A stretch of DNA of 64,000 nucleotides. Origin: Harringtonia aguacate (Eukaryota > Ascomycota > Sordariomycetes > Ophiostomatales > Ophiostomataceae). Below are positions 9,944 through 22,200 of this stretch, one piece after another. The stretch is taken from NCBI GenBank assembly GCA_014183095.1, contig JACCPH010000008.1:270777-334776 (forward strand), in the 5' to 3' direction. Both the position numbers and the translations under genes were made by a program. The notes under the pieces are model-generated. The model did not search any database and had not been told where the DNA came from. It saw only the letters and a program-made list of their open reading frames with translations. Within the stretch, counting starts at the first letter, position 1, and each line of letters opens with the position of its first letter.

Positions 9944-11509
9944 GGGCAGGCAGGTGATATGTGACATACAAATGTGGAGAGTGGCTGCAATTGTCCCAGA
10001 AAGGGAGCTGCAATGGGGCGGATGGTGCGATTTTCCGACCCGGAACTTTTCGCCCAGCAAGCTGGCGGACAGTTCTCGGTACTCGTACTTGTCGACGTGT
10101 TGGGGGGAGCTGCAAGAACATTGTACCTGACACTCGCTAGAGAACAATCATGGTCACCGGTCATCCTGACGGGGTGTCCCGCCCTGCTGCCAGCCCAGAA
10201 GCAGTGCAACGCCGTCCCACACATGTGTTTCAGTTCCATTGCGATTTTCCTGAAGAGAGCCCTAAGCGGGCTACGTCTCCTCGGTTAGCAGAAAGTAACC
10301 TGATTTACTGCGTCAGCCAGACCAAGGCCGAAGGCTAGGCACGCTCTTCAGGACGCCCAGGACGTCCATTGCACCTGCTAGGTGTGGTTCTAGGACGCTT
10401 GGGGGCCGACCATGTGCAATTTTCTGGTCCGGTGGTTATCTGGCTCCTGTGCAAGCCCCGCCTTGACCCTGCCACGTGGAGAGCATGTGGTAGGGGGCGA
10501 TGCGGCAACACGCGGATCAAGCGACGGAGAACTGGGAAGCGGACCAGCGGTCTCGACCTGTTCCGATACCGTGTCTATTTGTATGTCCTTTGGATGGCCA
10601 AGTCAGGGGCAACCCTGCGGTGTTCCTCCTTTGGAGGGCCAGATGGAATGCAAGCGCGTCTACAACAACTCGCTGGACTTGACTGCTGCTTGCAAGATGT
10701 GTGCCGATACTTATTGCCCGTCCCGAGCGCTCGTACCCCTACGAGCTCGTACATATGTACGAATATCTTGCTTCACTGCCACGGCCCCACCGACTCACTG
10801 CCACGCTAACGCAACAATGACGGACAATCCAACACCGCCGCGTGGTCTCTCCTACGGGAGTACTCGTAGCGTGTCTCCCTGCGATGTACAATTATTACGG
10901 AGTGTGATTCGTAACATGGCAGCCGTAGTAAGCTCGCGCACATGTTCAAAACGCAGGGGGGGCCATGAAGCTCTTTCCGGAATGCTCGTCCGCAAAACGT
11001 GGCAGCGCGGCAGCACGGTTGTCACCCTGCTGACCCCCTTGTTTGAGAACGAAAGCCGCTAAAAGACCCAACAGAGCCGCTCGAATGGTAGGCTACAGCG
11101 GCCTTGGGACCAGCCAGGGCGAAAAGGAGCTTAGACCGTGCGATAAGGGCGAGTTTTAGTGAGCAAACTGCGCCGGCGCCTCCACCATCACTTCGACCGC
11201 CACAGTCCCCCCCAGCCTAGTTTTGTTTTCCCATATCTTTAACGCGACAGTTCTGGCTTTCGCTTCTCCTCACAAAGACCATCTGCACCCTGATCATCAA
11301 ACTCTTCTGGTTTTCAGCGGCGCATACGAGCCCACCTGCCCACCAGCACACCAGCCTACACCTCTCGAGGACAAGAAGCCAAGCCAGAAAACCGAGAGCG
11401 CACACGATTCCATAGCCCCGACGCCCCCCATTGACGAATCCTTCTCCGAGACACCGGAGCATCGGAACGAGAAATAGACAGCCGCAAGCGACGACACGCC
11501 ACGCTGACA
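9944..11509. other. Intergenic region after the Cys-rich cluster
   Basis: No supported gene. It has GTACTCGTAC at 10079-10088 and a dense GTACGAG/CTCGTAC group at about 10729-10771. A C/A-rich, stop-poor stretch at about 11220-11480 is probably the 5' leader of the next gene; it has an 84-codon frame ending at 11477 that could act as an upstream ORF. Confidence 0.5.
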
Positions 11510-11997
11510 ATGCCTGAATCACTGGAATCGGCGCGGCCCATCATGGCGCCTTCGGTACGTTGACAGAGCAACTCTCTGCATGCCTTCCCACTTCCCCCTT
11601 AAGTAGAAAAGGGCTCCCTCCCCCGGCTTCAGCCAGGAGAGGTTAGGAGGTCATTCTCGTCTGCCGCTGCTGACCACCTCCTGTTCAGGCCCGCACCTCC
11701 GTCCGCTACAGCACCTACAGCATGGCCCCGTCGTACGCACCGACCGTCCGCACCACCGACTCCGCCACCGCCGAGATCCACGACATCGGACGGGGACTGG
11801 ACCGCATGGAGAACAAGGCCCTCGAGCAGCAGCGCGTCGTGCTCAACGAGGAAAAGACGACCGCGTTTCAGAAGTTGGCTCTCGGGGCCAAGCTGGAGCG
11901 CGCTCTCGACCGTCGCATGAGTGGCCAGGACGCCGTGATGCGGGTATCCCACGCGGTGAAAAAGACGCCGATGCTCAGCGAGAAGGGGAAGAAATAG
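11510..11997 (+). CDS. Small conserved Pezizomycotina protein (117 aa)
   Basis: Two exons, 11510-11554 and 11689-11997. The 134-nt intron has donor GTACGT, a CTGAC branch and acceptor CAG, in phase 0 after Ser15. The predicted 117-residue protein is hydrophilic: a Ser/Tyr/Thr-rich N-terminus, then a charged helical part from about residue 50 with the core K-L-A-L-G-x-K-L-E-R-A-L-D-R-R-M-S-G-Q-D, and a basic C-terminal tail. From memory, this short core is shared by uncharacterised proteins across filamentous ascomycetes. There is no signal peptide, membrane segment or catalytic motif. The start is the first ATG after the C/A-rich leader. Function unknown. Confidence 0.65.
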
Positions 11998-12727
11998 ACC
12001 GCTGCTGCCAGCGCGGACGATCTTGGCAGACATGCAGAGCCCTTCGGGTTCCTGTGCAACCCATGACCTCACTATTTACGCCACCACCTATTGTCTCGAC
12101 CCGCCACCACCCGCCCTCCGCTTCTCCCCCCCTCTCGGCACTATCTTCGTGCCGCCGCCGTCCGATGGCCACCTCTATATCCTTCGCCCCCGTTCTGGCC
12201 CGTCTTCCCTCGTGCTCTGACGATTGGAAAGGTCAGGGGCTCTTCATGTCCACTACGTTCTTATGTCTTGTTTCCGTGGCGTAACTTGTCATTTGCCTGG
12301 GGCGACATTGCATTTATCTCATTGTTTCTATTTTGCATTTCTGTCTTCTGGATATCTCTGCTACGATCTTGCTGCGTCTGTTGCGTAATATCTGACTGCC
12401 TCCCTGCGTGTATTTAAACGGCCGATAAGGACGTCTTGGGTCGATTTCAAGACAACCATTTCCCAATTCCAAGAACACTTATTTGTATTTTTTCGATTTT
12501 TCTAACAAAAAAAAAAGCATCATCCCTCGGTGCAGAGCGTGTGTGTGAGTAACCTAGCCGTGCGAAAGAAAAAAAAATGAAGATCCAAGGCTGCTGAGAG
12601 CCGGCCAGAAAGACAAGATATGGTAAGCAATGCATTAGAACGCCGTAGAACCCTCCGCTGTCGTGCGCCGTCCTGGCCCGCGTTCTCAGCCCGCTGGCCG
12701 CTGGCCGCCGGCCGCTCGCCGCTGTCG
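11998..12727. other. Convergent 3' region
   Basis: This is the shared downstream space of the 11510 gene (+) and SEC72 (-). Its left part is C/T-rich. A/T runs at about 12481-12517 and 12567-12576 are plausible polyadenylation surroundings. No gene seen. Confidence 0.5.
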
Positions 12728-13357
12728 CTATGCCTCCTCGGCCTTTTCCAGCCGCGCCTGGATGTCGACGCGCAGCGCGAGAAGGTCATGCTCCTCGCCT
12801 TCCATCTCCAGCCCGCGCCGCACCCAGTCCCGCGCCTCTTCGAGCCGGCCCATCTCCAGCAGACATTTGCCCCGCCGCCACCATGCCTTGGCGTTGCCCG
12901 TCTTCTTGACCTCGACGCTTGCCTCGGCATCGACAGCGCCCTCCGGCCATGCCTGCGTCGCCATGTACGCCTGTGCCCGGTTCGCATACAGCGTGGCCAC
13001 CTCCTCGTTGACCAGCTGCGGCGGCTCCCACAGCGGCCGCGTCAGCGCCATTTGCAGGCCCAGCGAGTAGAACTTGATGGCCTCGGCGTAGCGGCCCTTG
13101 CGGAACTCGGCATTGCCCGAGTCGCGCAGCTTGTTGACGTTGGCCGTGCGCTTCGGATTCACCGGGATCGGCGGTGGGGGCACGGGTGCGCCGCCGTCGA
13201 GTCCGATCAGCGCGCGGTGCAGCTGGTTGAGCGCCGTCAGCTCGGCGTCCATGGCACGCGCCGTCGACGAGGTGCCAGTCGTATCGCCGCTTCTGATGGC
13301 CTTGGTCTGCGGGTCTATCCGCAGCGGATAAAAGGTGAATGTGTCGAGGTCAGACAT
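12728..13357 (-). CDS. SEC72: Sec72-like translocation protein with TPR repeats
   Basis: Intronless 209-residue protein resembling fungal Sec72, the peripheral cytosolic subunit of the Sec62/Sec63 complex that helps post-translational translocation into the ER and docks Hsp70. The N-terminus (about 1-75) has a D-T-F-T-x-Y-P-L motif and a Pro-rich linker. From about residue 76 the protein shows TPR-type helices: L-R-D-S-G-N-A-E-F-R-K-G-R-Y-x-E-A-I-K-F-Y, then Y-A-N-R-A-Q-A-Y, then A-W-W-R-R-G-K-C-L-L-E-M-G-R-L-E-E-A. There is no membrane segment, as expected. The ATG at 13357 is preceded by in-frame non-coding sequence. The length suits the family. Confidence 0.85.
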   Translation of the reverse strand: MSDLDTFTFYPLRIDPQTKAIRSGDTTGTSSTARAMDAELTALNQLHRALIGLDGGAPVPPPPIPVNPKRTANVNKLRDSGNAEFRKGRYAEAIKFYSLGLQMALTRPLWEPPQLVNEEVATLYANRAQAYMATQAWPEGAVDAEASVEVKKTGNAKAWWRRGKCLLEMGRLEEARDWVRRGLEMEGEEHDLLALRVDIQARLEKAEEA

Positions 13358-14020
13358 GACGCCAGCGGTTGTCGCCGCGCTGCGGTCGACGTATCAGGTG
13401 TGGACGGGTTGGACGGATTGGACGTGAGAAGCAAAGGAAGGCAACGCTCCCCTGGAAATTTCGTGCTTGTGGTGCTGATATCGACCTTTTTTAATCACTC
13501 CGGTCTCCCCAAAGAAAAGATGGCTTCTTTGGTGCACCGGCTGTCTATGGTATTATTGTTCGGATGAAGCTTCTGTGTTGCCGTTACTAGAAAAAGAAGC
13601 CAGCTCATGGATATTCTAGGTCCACTAATTTCTTATCTCGATAGCGTTGCAAGATAATAAATAGCTCTGTTTTATAAATATTTTCATTCCTAACACTGTT
13701 ATATGCATGTGCCAAAATTACCGCCTTCCACAGCAATAAAACCGGCGACTACGCTCAGGTATATATGCACTTGCATCAGATTTGTTGCGATCGGACATGG
13801 CTTTTTTTTTTCCAAAATCAAATGTGATATACAAATCATACATGGTATGCAAAAAGAGCGACAAGCCAGAGTTGGTGATCGGCAAGAAAACCTGGCTGGA
13901 ACAGAGTCGGGCAAAACACACGAAGCAGCGAAACAATTCCGAGATGTCCAATATAGGTCGTTTAACATAAAATCATAAAACAGAGAGTACTGTTCCCTGT
14001 GCTTTCTGGTGTCGATTGTA
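13358..14020. other. Space between SEC72 and the transcription factor gene
   Basis: Promoter of SEC72 and 3' end region of the gene at 14021, both on the minus strand. It is A/T-rich around 13620-13700 and 13800-13850. No gene seen. Confidence 0.5.
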
Positions 14021-16889
14021 TCATTCCGTGGACACATAGGTCTCCATGATATCCCAGCCTTTCACATACATCTGGCATACAAAGTATAAAGGATGCTCGT
14101 AGTTCTTGATGGGCGCCGCCTTCAAGAGTTCGGCTGCGGGGGCAAAATTAGAGCGAAGTCCAGATCTGGGAATGGCTGCCAGAAGACTTACCGGTCTCGA
14201 TCATGTTACCCCAATGGGCAGTGACCAAGCAGCGCTGATCCTTGGTGATATGAACCTTCTTCTTGCCCCTGCCTTGGGCCGAAGCAATCTTCTCCCGTGG
14301 GAGGGGACAAGGAGTAATGATCTGGCAGAAGATATCCCATCCTTCATCTGTGGGGTCCATGGTGCGGTAATAATGCCAATAACAAAGAACAATGTTGGCA
14401 CCGAATTGCAACTCTGCAACGAAATCCGAAACCGAATATTGAGACTGCATTGACAAGCAGACACTCGCATTAGTTATCTTGCAAGAACCAAGATATGGAC
14501 AGAAAATAGTTGGGGGCATAGACGAACATTGGTCATCCAGTTTTCCACGGCATGTCGGCGGCGATCCAGAGATGAAAATGACACCTCTTCTAGAAGAATA
14601 AAGGTGCAGACGTAGAGCATAAACCAATTGTCGGGATTTCCGACGCGGTAGAACCTCTCGAATTCATTGAGCACATCTGTGGCCAGAGGTCTCAGGAATC
14701 GAGTTACCATAATGGAGTCACACTGGGCCGTAATCATTCTCGGAAGAGATATCCTATTCCCCAACGGATAATCGGGATCAGTAACTGGGGCACAGCCAAG
14801 CTTGTTGGTACCGCTAATGTAGGCAGAGCCCGTGGTGAAGCCTTCATAATGAGATTAATAAATGGCAACATCCTATTGACAAACACATAAAGTAGGCACG
14901 GGAACTCACGGATGTAGAACCACAATCTGAAGAACTTTTCCAAAAATGTTTTCTCAACATCTCCATTCTAGTCATAAATTAGCCTTTATGCAGGACTTTG
15001 TCGTGTAGCAGACAACTTACCGGAAGGCTATCATAGTGCTGGACCGCAGCACGCATATGCTCTCCGATGACTGTCTCCGAATAGCGGGCGACATGTGTTA
15101 CAGCCCGCAGAGTATTCGTATTGAAATAGTCCCGAAGTGCTTCCGAGGCTTCATTCACATCAGCAAGAGCGTATGGCGGCAGCTTGACGTATAGCTTTTC
15201 CACGTCTTTAATGCCCTGCGGATTGATTCGTGTCTTGGTCCACTTCCGTGTGAGCACGTCAGTGGAATTCGGGGCAAATTTGCGAACCCGAAGTCGCACC
15301 GGTAAGTCGCAGAGATCGTAGTTGTGGCTTTTACTAGAATAAAACAACTTCACATCGATCGTCTGGATGTCGTTGTCGACCCAATCGTTGATGTTCCTCA
15401 TGAGGCTGCCGCTCCACCGGTCGGTTATGTTCAGGCCTCCCCGACGGTAGAGACTCATCTCGTTCAGTCTCCATCGAACACAGAGAATTTGATGAAGCAC
15501 TTTCTTCGAGCCAGTCGACACTTGACGGCAAGTCTGGCACATGCTGCGTGGACCATCGGGGGACGGGACACACTTTGGCTCGATTAGTTTCAGTCGGCTT
15601 TCGTGTTCCTGCAGCGGTCCCTGCGCAGGGAAACTTACACGGATGCGTTGGCTCTTGCACCGGAGACATGCCCCATGCGTGCGAGTTTGGCCTGTCTCTT
15701 TGCGCCTCTCCTGCGAGAAGCTGCTTCTTGGCCGCCGTCCGTTTGCGGCAGCCTGCTCTCCCAGGTTCCCATCGACGGTCTCGTCACCATCTGTAGCAAT
15801 CTGAACTTCATTGCCCAGAGAGTTCGTTTGAGCAATGAGATCCTCCCGCGGATCAAAATCCACCTGGTTTACGATGTTGGGGATCGCTGCAGGAGATGCC
15901 GACATGCTGGGGCCCGGCGCCTGCGCAGAAGGGTAGTAAACAGACCATCGGACCCCTTCACCAGGCGCCTCACTTTCCTGGGCATGAGACTGTTGGTAGG
16001 CCTGATACCCGAACATCTGGGGTTCTGTTGTGTGACCAACGGGCACTTGATTGGTGTGTGGGTTGTTGGCTTCTGGGTACGTATTATTTTGGGCTGGTCC
16101 TTGAAGTCCGGCATTGTTGTATGTCACAGGCTGCGCCGTCTGTCCACTCATGGTGTTAGAATAGTCTGGGCCATCAAAGAAAGCTGCTTGCGCTGCCGGA
16201 GATGCCGATTCGTGGTTCCCTGTGCTGGAAGTTGCAAAAGACACAAAAGATGACGATGACGGCAGGGCCGGTCGGGTGGCATGTGGAATGGCAGCGGCCG
16301 GGGGCGTGTCTGTAGTACCGTTGTTCACAAAACTGCCGGGGTAGCCCGTAGGGATCTGGCTGTGAAAGACAGCATGATGAGACCTTGTACCGTCCTGGCT
16401 CCCGCTCCCAGTGCTGATGTCAGGGGACGTAACGGCTTGAGTCGACTCGGTGGTGGTGGAGCCGCGGCGCGAGTCAGGACTGCTAGCAGCCGGCGAGACA
16501 AGGAGAAGGGATGAGTAGGACGATGAGCGGTCCAGAGGGCCCCATCCGGCAGGTAAACCATCAGAAGCCGCACTATATGGCTGCAATGTATCGACCGGGA
16601 CGCGTTGTGTACCCGTGGTCGGACTACCCACCAATCTCGGAGGAGCATTGGGCCTCATAGCAGAGCTAAGAGTGGCCTGAAGAAATGCCGGAGGAGCCAC
16701 GGAAGGGACCGGGCGACTTTCATAGATGTGTTCGTAGTTGTCAAAGCTATTCTGGGCGGTATCCACCCTGGCCCTCTTTGGTTGAGAACTTGACGAGGCA
16801 TCTGAGGCCCTCGATGTTCTGGCAACGTAATGATAAGCTCCGAGGCCATTGCTGTCAGAGAGGTGGTCGGCTCTCGAACCGTGGGCATA
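14021..16889 (-). CDS. Fungal transcription factor with atypical Cys cluster (5' end unresolved)
   Basis: Six exons on the minus strand: 16889-15639, 15572-15021, 14967-14910, 14841-14528, 14444-14192 and 14133-14021. All introns (53-83 nt) keep phase, giving about 846 residues. The N-terminal 330 residues are Ser/Pro/Gln-rich, with a basic P-K-R-A-R patch near the start (possible nuclear signal). After splicing at 15639/15572 a cluster C-L-R-C-K-S-Q-R-I-R-C appears, followed about 10 residues later by C-Q-T-C and then a lone Cys. This is the CX2CX6C...CX2C pattern of an atypical Zn2Cys6-like class I recall in Pezizomycotina. The rest is a conserved but uncharacterised region typical of that class. 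The open frame runs back to 16889 next to an in-frame TAG at a probable 3' splice site, so a further 5' exon is likely. The first in-frame ATG is at 16658. Confidence 0.75.
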
Positions 16890-18625
16890 CTAGCAGCTGG
16901 TCAGCACCGAGCAGAACCGCGCGAGGGCGACGACATGGTCACAAGATATTTGTGCAACAGTGGAAAGGACACAAGCTGAAAAAGAGCCTACTGCGGCAAA
17001 AAATGGAATAGGGCTGCAAGACCACCCGCCGCCGGGTACAGAAGGGTGAAAGAGAGTGGCTTTGCATGGTGTTGATCCTCATACAGAGGTAAACCTCCAA
17101 GAGGTGTTCAGTCGAACACGTGCACAAGCGTGGGGGCGGCGGCGGGGGATGGAGGGGGGTTGTTCTTGAGTCTGATGATGTGGGAGCAAAGTTTGGGAAG
17201 GAGCAAGAGCAGTTTGGAAACGAGAACGGAAGAGGAAAAGAGGGAAGGGGGGGTGGAAAAAAGTCGCAAAAGGGCCGAGCAGGTGTCGAATGCACTCGGA
17301 GGGAAGGAGCTGGGAACCACTCACATCATCGAGACTGGCTGCCGCTCTCTTTGTAATACGATCCATTTCCACGAAACAGGCCACACGGCGTGCTGCCGTG
17401 GATTTGCGGATTGCAGGATCGAGCACTCCAAAATGACGGCAATCAAGAAAGCAAGCAATCTGGGCTGACAGAGCTTGACCCGATTGGCAGCACGGACGCG
17501 GAGATGGCGATTGGGCCGCGAGACAGAGAAAATAGTGTACGAGGCGCCTCAGGTCACTTCTGTGTGCGTGTGTGCGTCTCTGCTTCGTGTGTGTGAAACA
17601 AGTCGCAGACCAATGCGTCCCTGACAGGTCAGCACAGTTCACGATAGGAGCGCTGGTGACACCCGGTACGAAGCACAGGCAAACGGAAAAATGGGAGTGG
17701 TGAACGGTGAAATAGTGAAACAACAAAGAGGACTGGGCATGTGGCTGTTGAGAGGGTGCTGGCCGGTCCAAAAACCGAGGAGCTGGGTCGTTGCAACGAT
17801 GCGAAGAGATGGGGGAGTTCCAGGGACCTCTGCCCCCCGTCACAATGCTCACCGGTTATGTTCTGCCGCTATTACTCACAGGCGAGTGGCCCCAGTACCG
17901 TTGCAGGCGCGCTGGCGACCCGCACAAGACAACCGGCAACACGCCTGTTCAGCCAGCATCAGTCGATTGAACAACGAATAACGTCCGACAGAGCAGATCT
18001 GGGGTTACCACGCTTTGTGCTGTGTCCCTCAGACGTGCGACAAACCTGTGAGGAGCCAAGGCAAGACGATCGACTAAGCAGTGCCGTCCGCAGTACCGTC
18101 CGCCACGAGACAATTGTTCTCCGACTCCGGGAACAGGACGGGAGGAGTGGTAAGGGATCTGTCGACACTGGGCGAAAGGAGGGGACAGAAAGAAGACAAG
18201 ACAAACAGAGACAGGAGCCACAAGAACACGCAACACGCGGACGATTGCACGATGCCACCCGTAGACTCTTTGCTGGCTTGAGAAACCTGCGCCTGCTAAA
18301 GTCAGAGATCAGCGTCGCATGAATGTCTTTTTCGGTGAGTGAAAACGCGAGACCAAGACCAACAAGATCGTCTGCTGTCTATGGAACAGTTCGAATTGAC
18401 CAGTGCGAGCCGAGGGAAAGGCAGACAGCATGGACATACGAAAATACAAGTACTCGCACACCCTGTCAGCGGGTGGGTCATTGCCAATAGGCAGCACGTC
18501 TTACGCTTCATCGACTACACAGAAATCGTCGGACGGTCAAGAAGAGAGCAGCAGAAAGGACAAGACACACAAGAGGGCTAAGGGCAGAGAGAGAGCCTGT
18601 CTACACAAGATGGAGGGAGGGGAAG

Positions 18626-18651
18626 GGGGGGGGGGGGGGGGNGGGGGGGGG
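18626..18651. repeat. Poly-G run with an ambiguous base
   Basis: A run of G interrupted by the only N of the window, within a longer G/A-rich stretch. The length of the run, and possibly the assembly across it, is uncertain. Confidence 0.9.
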
Positions 18652-19185
18652 AGAGAGGAAGAGGGTGGTAACCGGCTGAACTGGACCTTGGGGCTGGGGT
18701 GTTGTGGGTCTGTGCTCTCACCGGTTCGACGACAGGGTCCACACGGCTGCTAGTTCTCGGCCGAAGTCCATCCAAAATCCAAACGCAAGGCGACGGCGGC
18801 GACGTGACGAGACAATGAATCCTTGCATCGGCGACGCAGTTCGGCGACTTTCATATCAGCATGCTGCGAAAAAGTTTTTTTTCGTTTCTTTTTTTGTTTT
18901 CTCTTTTCATTTGATTGAATTTTACGGGTGCCTGTTTGGGTCTTGATCCGACCTCGTTTCTTTTTCCAGTCGGTCTGGCTTGGACGCTACGCACCCAGAG
19001 CGCCACACAGGTCAGCGAGAACACCGACAGAGACCTGCTCCAAAGGCTAAGATATGCAAGCGCGGGCGGCTGTCTCAGTTCAACCTCGTAGCCATGTAGG
19101 AAGTAAGAAAATGTGACAAGGCAAGAGGTGTGGAGCCGACTCCAGCATGCAGATGTTGCGGCCGAGCACGAGATTCATTTGCAAT

Positions 19186-19229
19186 GTACGAGTACGAGTA
19201 CGAGTACTTGTACTCGGATGTACTCGTAC
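19186..19229. repeat. GTACGAG tandem and inverted repeat
   Basis: The sequence opens with GTACGAGTACGAGTAC and closes with GTACTCGTAC, its reverse complement, so it is both a short tandem repeat and a potential hairpin. It is the most compact example of the motif dispersed through the non-coding DNA of the window. Confidence 0.9.
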
Positions 19230-22200
19230 CATAGACCTCTGCGTCTGTTCAACCAGCCACGCCGTGAGCCGGCCACCTTGCCGAGCGTGCCATCCCGCAT
19301 CGCAAGGGCGCGTCCGAGGACTTTCAACGAGCACGAGCAGGTGCTTGAGCTGGCGTCGGTCTACGCTATTCGTGTCTTACATTTCGCCGATGTCCGTTTG
19401 CTTGTCTTCGGCCACAGATGACGACCCCTTCCGTACAGCTGGGCGGGCGGAGCGACACGGAGCCGACGACCGGACAAAGAAGCAGCACACACCGCGGCAT
19501 GGAGAAGGGAAAAGCTAGGCGCCCACCGGACTGCTTCTGTCCACATTTAAACGAGTATCCTTGTTCTTGCTGCTCCGTGTGCTGTGTATACCTCTGAGGC
19601 AGCCAGTCGCTCGCCCTTTGACGCGCCACAGCCGTTGGCCACCTAACTTCTTTCAGACAAGGGAGTATCCGATTTTTTGTGTGTGTACGAGTAAGTGCCC
19701 TACGTGGGGGAGAGGGGAGGGGAGGGGGAACGCCGACTGGTCTGCCCTCCCTGCGCTCCTCGACATGTCTTGGATTTGTTAGCTCCTTCGAAACAAAGTA
19801 CTGTGCAGCGCCTGAAAGCCGACGCACAACACTTCGCACACGAACAGCGGAAGCTGTCCCGGACGGCAGACATGGCCCGTTCTTTTGCACACCGCCAGAC
19901 GATGACCTGGTCCTTTTCTTTTTCAGCTCGAACCGGCGAGACTATTGTGCGGACGGGCGACCGGGGGGAGGAATACATCACTGCTAATCGGGGCCTGTGT
20001 CTTTCTTTTTTTTTTTTTCCAGACGTCACGGCGACTGCGCTTCTCCCGGCTTTACGAGACCGAGAACCAGGACGCATCCCTGGTTCATTGGACACAGTGT
20101 AGCTTCGTAGCGTCTCAGGGAAGGGCGATGTGGGGTTTCGCTTTCTTGCTACTTTAGCTACGAGAAATTCGCTTGCTAGCCTGAGGGCCGAGCCGTCTAT
20201 CTGGACCGGTGATGTTGGAGTTGGGAAAGGGGGCAGTTTTCGTGAGTGCTGGAGAGGGAGGGGGGGGGGGACGGGGAGGGGAAAGAGGTTGCAATTTTTT
20301 TGCGATCCCAGTGACCGGTCGATCCAAGGTGATGACCTCCCCGGTAGCCAAGCCGGCCATGCCGGGGGGGAGGGGGGGGGTGTCAGTTTCAGGCGTCCTG
20401 GTGTCCGGCTCGACTCGACTCCACACCCGCCAGGCGACCGCGTCTCTCAAGCGGGATTTTTTTTAAGACACAGACGACCCCACCAGCCCCATGGCGCATT
20501 GGGACCGGTTCGAGCTACAATACAGGCTAACAGCAGCTGGCCAACCAGATCCACAATAGGTGTACACAGTGGCTGGCTGCATCTCGTTCCTCGTTCCCGT
20601 TCCTTGCTACGGAATGGGCGCCAGGCTCTGCTATCATGCGACACGTATTGGTGCAGCGCCGCTCTGGCTGTTCCCTCCAAGCGCACATCTCGTACTCGTA
20701 GGCATACCCACACAGAGAAAGAGGGTCGTGGACGAAATGACGGTCCGGCACTTGTGGGAAAAATGAGCTGCGGGTGCTTTCTGGTGGGTTTGTATGTCTT
20801 GCAGCGAATTTGTTTGATTGTTTGGGGTCAGCAGACCCCTCCATCCTGGCTTCCTGGCTGCCTGCTGCTTGCTTTTTTTTTTCTTTTTTGGATGTTTGTT
20901 TTTCCGGTGCTGTGCCAGAGCACGCAACCACGCCGAGAGACTAGAACGAGGCATGCCTTTCATGCTTGTTTTCCTATGGTTTGTTCCTGTTATGCTCTGG
21001 TCCGCATTCTTGGTGTTCTTCCTCGTGCCAGTCTCCACCTTTCTAATCGTTTATCTGATGTACGACGTACGAGTAATAATAGTTTCAACGCCGTGTGACA
21101 CTGAATTCGTACCTCGGTAGCGCATATCGCGCTCCTGGTCCGTCCTTCCCTCGCATTGGCTCCTCAAGCAGGCTCAGCTGCTTCCGCAAACCGTTCGCGT
21201 TAAAGGATAAACGCCCTGCACTCGTTCAGCTTGTGTCGGCAGATGCTCTACTGCCGCTTGTGACTGTCACCACACCAGCGTAACCGCCGTTGCCCACCGC
21301 CGCCCCCCTCAAGACGCAACCAGAGACATTGGTCAAAACTCAGACAGGTGAGCTCATAATTTATTATCTGCGTACTCATACTCATATTCTGTTATCCAAT
21401 TTACATTTTTGTCACGTTTACACATGTTTGCTGTGTTGTATGTGGAAAACTCATGTTTGCCTGTCGCCATACATGTTTGTTGCACAATCCACACCCCCCT
21501 TTCTTCCCCAGAGAGCTTCTCTACTCTTTGGTTTCAGTCCCGATCCAAGTGTCGTAGGACAAAACAAACAGCCAATCACAATTCTCCGTCTTGACTACAT
21601 AGAGAGGGAGCATGATAACAGCCAAGCACTCATCACACACTCGTTCGGTATCGGCAGGCTGCAATCTCATCCCCTGCCTAGTGGCGGGACTTTCTGTTTG
21701 GCAAGAATAAGAGATTGGTTTGAGCCAACACGAACCTCTCGTGATTCGTTCATATGGAAAATGGAACATGAGTGGAACAGGAGCGTCGGCGGATGGGGTT
21801 CTCCGTGCACGATCCGACGTGCATTCCATGCCGGAACAGTCGAGGCCGGGTGTATGACCGCAAGGAATAGACGGTGTGGTATGTGCATTGTTTCTGCGTA
21901 CCACCATATCTATTCCGTATGCAAATCCTGTTCCGCGTGTGTATGTTTTCCCATGTATGGCTGACGGGAAGTGCCGGAGAAGAGGGGGAGGAACATGATA
22001 GTATCATGAGTGTATGCCATCGGTGTGAATACTACCACCATGCCCAATGAAAGGATTTCCTTCGGGAAACACACATTACTTGGTTTCTGTTCATCCTGCA
22101 TGCCTGCAACGTTTCACGCCCTCTGTCTGACCTCTCACTGGGATTCCCTCTCCAACACCTGCATCACCAGCCATTCTTTTCCTATCTGCACACCTCTTTG

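Noticed and set aside
10412..11062. 216-codon frame starting Met-Cys just after the Cys-rich cluster, a possible fourth member
   Set aside because: It has some Cys but neither W-x-C-C-x-C nor C-x-H-x-C-C-x2-C in any frame, and it runs through a GTACGAG repeat.
11223..11477. 84-codon frame in front of the small gene at 11510
   Set aside because: Probably leader sequence or an upstream ORF; not supported as a gene, though it could affect translation.
12620..13567. 315-codon plus-strand frame
   Set aside because: Antisense of SEC72; the minus-strand TPR protein explains the region.
16890..16936. ATG at 16936 followed by Ser-Ser-Pro-Ser-Arg as first exon of the transcription factor
   Set aside because: The intron needed (about 33 nt) is too short and the phase does not fit the exon starting at 16889.
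20130..21098. 322-codon plus-strand frame
   Set aside because: Low-complexity Gly/Arg and poly-Phe parts from G and T runs, no family resemblance, overlaps a repeat-rich region; a chance frame.
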